Positions 16,531-23,619 of a DNA stretch of 35,773 bases are shown here, in pieces. Source of the DNA: CAG-826 sp964546565 (GTDB lineage Bacteria > Bacillota_I > Bacilli_A > RFN20 > CAG-826). Each line of letters opens with the position of its first letter. Position 1 is the stretch's first letter. The stretch lies in the NCBI GenBank assembly GCA_964546565.1, contig CAZJKC010000012.1:1-35773 (forward strand), in the 5' to 3' direction. The notes beneath the pieces were generated by a model. That model ran no database searches. It worked only from the letters and a program-made list of their open reading frames with translations, and was not told the DNA's origin. A program made the translations under genes and the position numbers.

Positions 16531-19500
16531 ATGGATAAAAAGATTTTCGTTTCATGGACACAAATGAACAAGAAAATAGTTGTAAATTACATGGATTCGA
16601 TTAAAGAAAAAACAAAAATAGATTATTATCTTTCGGACTCTAACTGCATTGGAAATTTTGAAAAATGGTATGAAGAAACTATTAAAATAGCCCCTTTCTT
16701 TATCGCATTTATTACCAAAGAATCAATTGATAAAAAATACTGTTTAAATGAAATAGAAAACGCTATCGCAAAATATAGAAGATATAACTATAGATTTATA
16801 ACCTTTATTTGTGATATATCATTCGATGAAATTAATAAATTGAGTCCAAAACACCATATTTATAGATTAATTAACGAATGTCGTGTATCTGGTGTATTCG
16901 TAGATAATAAGTCCTTTTCTGAAATTGTTGATGAAATATCATCAAAGATTGAGGATATGCGCAAAGAATATGATCTATTCTTATATAAAGAATCATTAAA
17001 CGTGCAATTAAATCAAAACATAATATTAGGCAGATTTGCCGATATATCATTGGATGAATTCTATGTTGATAGAGAAATAGTCGATGAAAATAATGAACCC
17101 ATTGATATTGAAAAAATGTTAGAAAACAATCGCATAATGATAAGAGGTGGAGCTGGATCTGGAAAAACAACTTTTATTAGGAAACTAGCTCTAGATATAA
17201 ATTCACATGAAAACTACTTCTTTATTTTAGAAAGCAACGAAGTTAAAAAAATATTAAAAGATGATTTATCCATTATCGAGTATCTATATCATAAAACTAA
17301 CTGCTCTTTGCTAAGTCTAAATGAATTTGCATCAAAAATGAAGTCAAAAGACGTTAATTATCTAGCAGTTGAAGGGCTAGATGAAGTAATTAGAGATAAT
17401 AAGGATAAGTTATTAAAAAAAATATTAGTATTTTCTCATGAATTTAATAATTTCAAGATTATATTTACATCTAGGCATGATGAAAATATTGACAAAATGA
17501 CTACGTTCAAAATTAAACCATTAAATAAAGAATGTATTAATCACGCCGCCACAAATTTTATTAATATTTATAACAAAGATAAAGAAAAAGGATTCTTTAT
17601 TGCTCTCGACGATATTGAAGATGAATTAAAAAGCAATCCATTGTTATTAACTCAATTAGCTTATATATATAGCCAAAAAGAATGCTTGCCTACCAATAAA
17701 TATGATTTATACGAAATGATATCTGATCTAATTATCAAACAAACAATTGAAGCAGCCTTAAATAATGCTATTAAAGACTTTATTGATAATAACCGACAAA
17801 TATTAAGTGAATGCGCTTATAGATTAATCATCAATAGGGAAGAAGATAATTATTCATTTATAAATGCATTAAACTCTTGTACTAATTGCAAGCGACCAAA
17901 TGAAATATATGATTATTTAGTTACTCGAAGCATCATAGTTAATGATAGTTTTTATCATAAAACATTATTAGAATACTATGCTTCAAGATACATCTTTGAT
18001 CAATGTTATACAAATGATTTCCTTGATGGATTTATACCTAAAAATGAATTACAAAAGTTAATATCAAAATATGATATTACTGATTTATATGAAATGTTAA
18101 TGCTACAAGTTGATAATAAATGTCAAGAAAAGGGCATTAAACAAACAATTGAAATACTGATTAATAATACAGAAGAGTACTTTTATCTTTTGAAAATTGT
18201 CACGAAAAAAAACGTCTTTGGAAAAGCCTTATTGAAACCATTATTTAATAAAGTTTATCAAAAACTTGAACATCCATATCATGAATTACTATACTATACT
18301 GTCAAATATAATTTATATAAAGAATTGCTTTTGTTGGCTAATGATACTAAAGACAAATACAATTATGTCTATTCTTTTATTCAAGATATTCTTATTTTAT
18401 ATAGCGACATTAATATTTCTGATTATAAGGATTTCTACAATGTAGACAATTTTATAGATGATCGAACAGAAAGATATAAACATCTTATGACTTATTTTAA
18501 AGATGGTATTATTGATTATGATTTTTATTATAAAAACGATGAATATAATATAAATGTTATCAATGATGACAAGCTAATTGGACACATCATTATTAAATCC
18601 CAAAAAAGTTTATCTAAGCAAAATATGCGATATGTGCTAGGATTAAGTGTCTTAGATGATGAGGATTTTTATGAAAATATTCGCTATTACTATAATAAGA
18701 GAATTATTACCTTAGTGGTACCTTATAAATTAAATGTTATAAAAGAATTAAATTCTTTTAAAAATTTAAAGAGAGTTATATTGTCTAATAACATAACTAG
18801 TATTGAGCAATGTGCATTTGCTGGGTGTAGCAATTTAACTTCAATATATATTTCAAATAGCGTTGCAAGTATTTGGAATCTAGCATTCGATGAATGCATT
18901 AATTTAACAAATATAACATTTGGAAAAAAAAGTAACTTAATCAGTATTGAAAGTCAAGCGTTCTTTTGTTGTTGTAATTTAAAATGCATTAATTTACCAA
19001 ATAAAATAAGAAATATAGGATTTGAGGCATTCTGTGGTTGTAGCAGTTTAACAACAATAAACATACCAAGTAGTGTTACTAGTATTGGATATGATGCTTT
19101 TGCTGGTTGCAATAAGCTAAAAATATATTGTGAAGCACAATCAAAACCAAGTGGATGGTCTTATGAATGGAATAGTTCCTGCTTAGTTTATTGGAATATG
19201 AGTGAAAAATATCAAATGATAGAAAAAAATAGCATAGAATACTCAATTAATAATATTGTAGATGATTGCCTAACAGCCATAACTATTTCAAATAATATTG
19301 CTAATATTGGTGATTATGCATTTAGAGAATGTAATAAACTAAAAACATATTGTGAAACATCATTGAAACCAAATGAATGGTCTTATGAATATGCTAATCT
19401 ACAATTAGATTGTTGGAATATAAATATGAGCTATCAAACAATAGAAAAAGATGACATACAGTATTTATTAGATTTAATAAATCTAACTGCAATTATTATT

Positions 19501-20724
19501 AAATACAAGGGAAACAGTAAAATAGTAAAACTTCCATCAATATTAACACATAATAATATGGAGTATGCAATGACAAGTATTGGAGATTGCGCATTCTTTG
19601 AATGTAATAGTTTGACAAAAATAATTATTCCAAATAGTGTTACAAATATTGGAGATCATGCTTTTTATTGTTGTAATAACTTAACAACCATATGTATCCC
19701 AAATAGTGTTATTAGTATTGGAACATGTGCATTCGATATGTGTGAGAATTTAACAAGTATAAATTTTGGAAAAAAAAGTAAATTAATGCGAATTGAAAGT
19801 AGTGTATTTAGTTTTTGTAGAAAAATAGCAAAAATAAACATTCCAAACAACGTTACTTCTATTGGAGATTATGCTTTTTATTGTTGTAACAACTTAACAA
19901 CCATATGTATCCCAAATAGTGTTATTAGTATTGGAACATGTGCATTCTCCGAGTGTAGTTTAACTTATATTTATATTCCGAAAAGTGTTAAAGTTATTGA
20001 ATATGGTGCATTCCCAGAATTTAGTAATTTAAGAATCATTTGTGAAACAACTTTCAAACCATTTGGGTGGAATTTAAATTGGAATTCTTATAAATTAATC
20101 TATTGGAATATTAGTAAAAATCATCAAATGATAAAAAAATATGACATACAATATTTATTAGATTTAAATAAACTCACAGCAATTATTACAGAATACAAAG
20201 GAAACAATAAATTAATAAATATACCGTCATCAATAATTCATCATGATAAAGAATATGCAATAACAAATATTGGTGATTATGCTTTTTCAGAGTGCAGAGA
20301 AATATTATCAATAAATATTCCAAATACTATAACTAGCATTGGAAACTGGACATTCTCTAAATGTATTAATCTAACATCAGTAAATATTCCAAGTGGCGTT
20401 ATAAGTATTGGTCGAAGAACTTTTTCTGATTGTAGTAATTTAACAAACGTTATATTCGAAGATAATAGTCAATTAATAAACATTGAAGAATATGCATTTT
20501 TTGGGTGTAGCAACTTAACATCCATATCTATCCCCATTAGCGTAACATCCATAAAACAAAGCGCTTTTTCTGGTTGCACCATATTAAAAGAAATCAAAAT
20601 ACCAGAAAACTTTATTGATGAAATACCCTCAATGTTCGATAGCGATAGCGGGATTCTCAAACAGTATAATAAAAAGAATTATGTTATCAAAGATGGATAC
20701 CTCATTATAAGTGCTGATCATTAG
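16531..20724 (+). CDS. TIR-NACHT-LRR protein, NLR-like immune receptor
   Basis: This is a 1,397-residue cytosolic multidomain protein with no signal peptide. Residues 1-150 are a TIR domain: KKIFVSWTQMNKK, a YLSDSN strand, GNFEKWYEETIKIAPFFIAF, and KKYCLNEIENA, with Glu74 where NAD-cleaving TIRs have their catalytic glutamate. Residues 200-400 are a NACHT/STAND ATPase: Walker A RGGAGSGKTT (205-214), Walker B LAVEGLDEV (278-286), sensor IFTSRH (311-316), NPLLL (369-373). A helical region (400-720) is followed by 13 or more BspA-type LRR_5 repeats to about 1365, of the form NIPSSVTSIGYDAFAGCSNL. It should oligomerise on ligand sensing and deplete NAD+. AAGGTGG precedes the ATG. Antiphage function is inferred from bacterial NLR families. 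An 87-bp internal duplication and flanking direct repeats suggest recent evolution. Confidence 0.88.
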   Translation: MDKKIFVSWTQMNKKIVVNYMDSIKEKTKIDYYLSDSNCIGNFEKWYEETIKIAPFFIAFITKESIDKKYCLNEIENAIAKYRRYNYRFITFICDISFDEINKLSPKHHIYRLINECRVSGVFVDNKSFSEIVDEISSKIEDMRKEYDLFLYKESLNVQLNQNIILGRFADISLDEFYVDREIVDENNEPIDIEKMLENNRIMIRGGAGSGKTTFIRKLALDINSHENYFFILESNEVKKILKDDLSIIEYLYHKTNCSLLSLNEFASKMKSKDVNYLAVEGLDEVIRDNKDKLLKKILVFSHEFNNFKIIFTSRHDENIDKMTTFKIKPLNKECINHAATNFINIYNKDKEKGFFIALDDIEDELKSNPLLLTQLAYIYSQKECLPTNKYDLYEMISDLIIKQTIEAALNNAIKDFIDNNRQILSECAYRLIINREEDNYSFINALNSCTNCKRPNEIYDYLVTRSIIVNDSFYHKTLLEYYASRYIFDQCYTNDFLDGFIPKNELQKLISKYDITDLYEMLMLQVDNKCQEKGIKQTIEILINNTEEYFYLLKIVTKKNVFGKALLKPLFNKVYQKLEHPYHELLYYTVKYNLYKELLLLANDTKDKYNYVYSFIQDILILYSDINISDYKDFYNVDNFIDDRTERYKHLMTYFKDGIIDYDFYYKNDEYNINVINDDKLIGHIIIKSQKSLSKQNMRYVLGLSVLDDEDFYENIRYYYNKRIITLVVPYKLNVIKELNSFKNLKRVILSNNITSIEQCAFAGCSNLTSIYISNSVASIWNLAFDECINLTNITFGKKSNLISIESQAFFCCCNLKCINLPNKIRNIGFEAFCGCSSLTTINIPSSVTSIGYDAFAGCNKLKIYCEAQSKPSGWSYEWNSSCLVYWNMSEKYQMIEKNSIEYSINNIVDDCLTAITISNNIANIGDYAFRECNKLKTYCETSLKPNEWSYEYANLQLDCWNINMSYQTIEKDDIQYLLDLINLTAIIIKYKGNSKIVKLPSILTHNNMEYAMTSIGDCAFFECNSLTKIIIPNSVTNIGDHAFYCCNNLTTICIPNSVISIGTCAFDMCENLTSINFGKKSKLMRIESSVFSFCRKIAKINIPNNVTSIGDYAFYCCNNLTTICIPNSVISIGTCAFSECSLTYIYIPKSVKVIEYGAFPEFSNLRIICETTFKPFGWNLNWNSYKLIYWNISKNHQMIKKYDIQYLLDLNKLTAIITEYKGNNKLINIPSSIIHHDKEYAITNIGDYAFSECREILSINIPNTITSIGNWTFSKCINLTSVNIPSGVISIGRRTFSDCSNLTNVIFEDNSQLINIEEYAFFGCSNLTSISIPISVTSIKQSAFSGCTILKEIKIPENFIDEIPSMFDSDSGILKQYNKKNYVIKDGYLIISADH
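19648..19734 (+). repeat. Intragenic LRR duplication, copy 1
   Basis: These 87 bases, encoding IGDHAFYCCNNLTTICIPNS and the following VISIGTCAF, recur at 19861-19947 with only two base differences. Other repeats of the gene differ strongly at DNA level, so this pair is a recent expansion or gene-conversion tract. Confidence 0.85.
19861..19947 (+). repeat. Intragenic LRR duplication, copy 2
   Basis: Second copy of the 87-base LRR unit at 19648-19734. It begins ATTGGAGATTATGC, against ATTGGAGATCATGC in copy 1. The distance between the copies, 213 bases, is a multiple of three, so unequal crossing-over here would keep the reading frame. Confidence 0.85.
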
Positions 20725-20738
20725 TTTTTATCTTGCTT

Positions 20739-20859
20739 ATCTTTAGAAGAAGAATAAATATTTCAGACATTGAAAGCACGAAAAAAGCCCATTAAATCGC
20801 ACTTTTTCACTAATTTATAAACTAATTAAATTGCGGGAAAATGTGGTATTTTTTTTGAA
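20739..20859. repeat. Right copy of the ~121-bp direct repeat
   Basis: Direct repeat of 16266-16387, beginning 15 bases after the TIR-NACHT-LRR stop codon. Both copies start ATCTTTAGAAGAA and end with TTTTTTTTGAA. The hairpin present in the left copy is imperfect here (AAAAAAGC, then GCACTTTTT). Confidence 0.85.
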
Positions 20860-20983
20860 GCATCATATTCTTTAAAACTTGAGAACGCTATTGAATAATA
20901 AAAACATATAAACGAATCATTATTAAAACATGTATAATAAAGGTATATTTTGATTGATGATCAAAAAAGGAAAGGTGAATAAT

Positions 20984-21541
20984 ATGAGAAAAGATTTAGG
21001 AAATAAAGCATATTTATATCCCCAATTAGTAATGATAATTGGTACTTATGATAAAGATGGCAAAGCAAACGCTATGAACGCGGCTTGGGGTGGCGTAGCC
21101 GATTACGATAAAATAATTATTTGCTTAGCCAATCATAAAACGACTGAAAACATCGCTCTTCATAATGAATTCACGGTATCCATCGGAGAATTAGATTATG
21201 TTACGGCCTGTGATTATGTGGGAATAGTTTCTCAAAACAATGAACCATTAAAAATGGAAAAATCCGGATTTACAACAAGTAAAGCACAATATGTAAATGC
21301 CCCTATTATTAACGAATTACGTCTTTGTTTAGAATGCCGTCTTTTAAAAATATTAGAGGATGAATTATATCTTGCACAAATAATTAATGTAAATGCTGAT
21401 GAAAGCATTCTAGATGATAAAGGCCATATTTCACTTGAGAAATTTACTCCTCTAGCTTATGATTCAGCAAACCATGGATATTATAAAGTCACTGAACGAG
21501 TAGGCAATGCATTCCAGGACGGACAAAAACTAAATAAATAA
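20984..21541 (+). CDS. Flavin reductase family protein (FMN-binding split barrel)
   Basis: This protein of about 185 residues starts at the ATG at 20984, six bases after AAAGGTGA, with a TATAAT at 20933-20938; the open frame reaches back to 20954 without support. It opens MRKDLGNKAYLYPQLVMIIG, then AMNAAWGGVADYDKIIICL, the pattern of flavoredoxin and related flavin reductases that bind FMN in a split beta-barrel dimer. ENIALHNEFTVSIGELD and CDYVGIVSQNN also match that family. It probably reduces or carries flavin for other enzymes in the cytosol. It is a single-gene unit with a hairpin after it. The family call is strong; the electron partner is unknown. Confidence 0.88.
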   Translation: MRKDLGNKAYLYPQLVMIIGTYDKDGKANAMNAAWGGVADYDKIIICLANHKTTENIALHNEFTVSIGELDYVTACDYVGIVSQNNEPLKMEKSGFTTSKAQYVNAPIINELRLCLECRLLKILEDELYLAQIINVNADESILDDKGHISLEKFTPLAYDSANHGYYKVTERVGNAFQDGQKLNK

Positions 21542-21558
21542 GTAGATATTTATTTTTT

Positions 21559-21585
21559 AACTTGCATCATATTAAAATACAAGTT
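21559..21585. terminator. Hairpin between flavin reductase and GyrI-like remnant
   Basis: AACTTG (21559-21564) pairs with CAAGTT (21580-21585), followed by TTATTGCTTTT on the forward strand and a T-rich run on the reverse. A weak bidirectional terminator. Confidence 0.45.
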
Positions 21586-21624
21586 TTATTGCTTTTATAA
21601 GCACAAATGCAAATTATTACTTTA

Positions 21625-21807
21625 CTATTCAATAGGGAACATTACTTTAAAAATGAAATTATCGGGATCTTTTTCAGCAATTTTATCTACTAAATATTCT
21701 TCAAAAGTCATTTCTCTAATAACCAAGTCATAATCTTCGATATATTTCCTTAAATGTATATATATATTATCAGATTTCCCATAATCACCTTTTCCATACG
21801 CTAGCCT
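21625..21807 (-). pseudogene. C-terminal remnant of a GyrI-like effector-binding protein
   Basis: The reverse strand has a 60-codon frame with no start, between a TAA at 21808-21810 and a TAG at 21625-21627. It reads KGDYGKSDNIYIHLRKYIED, YDLVIREMTFEEYLVDK and DNFILKVMFPIE. This matches the end of GyrI/AraC-type effector-binding domains found on MerR regulators and stand-alone proteins. Everything N-terminal to it is lost. Confidence 0.65.
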
Positions 21808-21870
21808 TTATAACAGTCAATTTGAATAAAAAAATGAAAGAAAAGATTTTTTATTGAGCATAATAAGAAT

Positions 21871-22587
21871 ATGAACAATAAATCTTCTTTTTTTTCATAT
21901 TCCCAAAAAGAGTATATTAAGTGGTATTTAACAAAGTTACTTTTAAATACATTTTCATTCACAATAATAAAGCCTCTCCTTTTATATATTGAATATAAAA
22001 AAGAAGCAGAAAGTACATTAATAGATGGTCAACAACTATATTTTAAAGGGCGTTTAAAAGAAATTATTCTTCGATATTATATTTGGCTAATTATCACCAC
22101 TTTAATTATTTTTATAACTCTTTTTTTCATTAATTATTTTTATAATAAAATAACATTATATTTACCGGTAAGTATCATTGACATAGCGACATCTGCCCTT
22201 ATAACTTTTCTTAGCCAATTCTTTTTAAATATGAGTATTAGGAAATGGAAATATCATTCAACATATATTGAAAATAATAATAATAAATCATTTTACAAAG
22301 GCCATTTTTTCTTAATAATTCTCGCTAGCGGAATAAGAAAAATACTAACTATTTTATCAATAGGGTTATTTTATCCTACGATAAAAATGATTAGTTATCG
22401 TTATGAATGTCATGGGATTGTAATATCTAATCATCATTTGACAAGTGATTACCATCCTTTAATGATGTATAAAACATGGATTAAAGACCTTTTTTTAATA
22501 ATAATAACATTAGGATTTTATTGGCCCTTTGTAAGCTTTAAGATAAAAAAAGAGATGATTGAACATCTCCATTTTGAAAAAGAATAA
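21871..22587 (+). CDS. DUF898-like (YjgN-type) membrane protein
   Basis: This 238-residue integral membrane protein has about four to five hydrophobic spans, near residues 20-40, 68-92, 99-122, 143-168 and 205-225. The motif DGQQLYFKGRLKEI early on and the repeated G-F-Y/P membrane turns (LSIGLFYPTIK; ITLGFYWPFVSF) are characteristic of the DUF898/YjgN family, whose function is unknown. There is no clear Shine-Dalgarno sequence before the ATG; a CATAAT box ends seven bases upstream, so the message could be leaderless. It converges with the reverse-strand hydrolase, their stop codons six bases apart. Confidence 0.7.
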   Translation: MNNKSSFFSYSQKEYIKWYLTKLLLNTFSFTIIKPLLLYIEYKKEAESTLIDGQQLYFKGRLKEIILRYYIWLIITTLIIFITLFFINYFYNKITLYLPVSIIDIATSALITFLSQFFLNMSIRKWKYHSTYIENNNNKSFYKGHFFLIILASGIRKILTILSIGLFYPTIKMISYRYECHGIVISNHHLTSDYHPLMMYKTWIKDLFLIIITLGFYWPFVSFKIKKEMIEHLHFEKE

Positions 22588-22593
22588 TACTAT

Positions 22594-23505
22594 TTATTTT
22601 TCATCATTAAAAAAGTTTAAGACATCATTATAAACTTTTATCCGTTCTAATTCATTAAGAATCTCGTGGCGTAAACCTTCATAAATGATAATCTTTACAT
22701 TTTGAAGATTATTCTTTTGATACATATGATATAAACGCTCTACCCCTTTACCGTATTGTCCAACAGGATCCTCATCACCAGCAATCAATAAAATTGATAA
22801 ATCTTTTCTAATTTTCTGGACATTTTTCTTTTTACAAATTCGATTTAATCCTTTCATAAATTCCTTATAAAAACCATTTGTTGGAATAAATGTGCAATTA
22901 GGATCCGCTAAATAAATATCAATATTTTCTTCATTATGTGATAACCAGTCAGATGTTGTTCGCGGATTCTTAATGCCTTTATTATAGCCTCCAAACGATA
23001 ATGAGTTAATGGCTTTAGCACGATGCTTATCACAATTATAAAACAAACAAGATAAAGAAGAAATTAAACCTCCAATTTTCGTGATGAATTGTGCCCCACA
23101 GGACCCACAAATAATTACTTTATCAAGTAAATCGCTATGATATTGAATGAACTCTTGGGTGACAAAAGACCCCATAGAATGGCCTAATAAATACACTGGT
23201 TTACCCAGTTTTTTCACATCTTCAACTTCATCTTTGACCATTAAAACGGCTTTTGCAAAACCATCTTTAGGCCACACACCACGATCTTCGTCTTTCATAT
23301 TATTTAATCCTTGACCATAATGATCAATACAATAAACGCCTAAACCATGTTCATTTAAAAAATGAGCAAATTCATCATAACGATAAGAGGCCTCAACCAT
23401 TCCCGTAACAATAACAACATTGGCCCTACTTTCTTTTAATGGCCAACAACAGCCTTTTAAAACCGTTCCATTCGTCTTTATTTGATAATCTTTTGCGTAT
23501 TTCAT
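22594..23505 (-). CDS. Alpha/beta hydrolase, lysophospholipase/monoglyceride-lipase type
   Basis: This 303-residue cytosolic serine hydrolase has the nucleophile elbow GHSMGS with Ser110. Upstream, VVIVTGMVEASYRYDEFAHF and CIDHYGQGLN match the oxyanion region and the HGxG-like segment of the Hydrolase_4 (monoacylglycerol lipase/PldB) family. The acid is in AGDEDPVGQYGKGVERLY and the catalytic His in YEGLRHEILNE near the C-terminus, so the triad is complete. The start is supported by GAAGAGGT upstream. It probably hydrolyses lysophospholipids or monoglycerides in membrane lipid turnover. It is transcribed divergently from nadE. Confidence 0.9.
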   Translation of the reverse strand: MKYAKDYQIKTNGTVLKGCCWPLKESRANVVIVTGMVEASYRYDEFAHFLNEHGLGVYCIDHYGQGLNNMKDEDRGVWPKDGFAKAVLMVKDEVEDVKKLGKPVYLLGHSMGSFVTQEFIQYHSDLLDKVIICGSCGAQFITKIGGLISSLSCLFYNCDKHRAKAINSLSFGGYNKGIKNPRTTSDWLSHNEENIDIYLADPNCTFIPTNGFYKEFMKGLNRICKKKNVQKIRKDLSILLIAGDEDPVGQYGKGVERLYHMYQKNNLQNVKIIIYEGLRHEILNELERIKVYNDVLNFFNDEK

Positions 23506-23570
23506 ATACCTTACCTCTTCTTTATCATTTTAACACATCAAAAAATATAGATTAATATTATTTTTTTGCT

Positions 23571-23606
23571 TATAATAATTATGTCATAATTATGCTCATA
23601 ATTACG
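23571..23606 (+). promoter_or_regulatory. Three ATAATTATG repeats over the nadE promoter
   Basis: ATAATTATG at 23575-23583 and 23586-23594, and ATAATTACG at 23598-23606, are spaced 11 and 12 bases, about one helical turn each. Each core (ATAATTAT) is palindromic. The array overlaps the only good -10 candidate (TATAAT, 23571-23576) and ends just before the ribosome binding site. As the encoded enzyme starts with a Phd/YefM-like DNA-binding domain, this is a candidate self-operator. Confidence 0.55.
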
Positions 23607-23619
23607 AAAGGATGATAAC

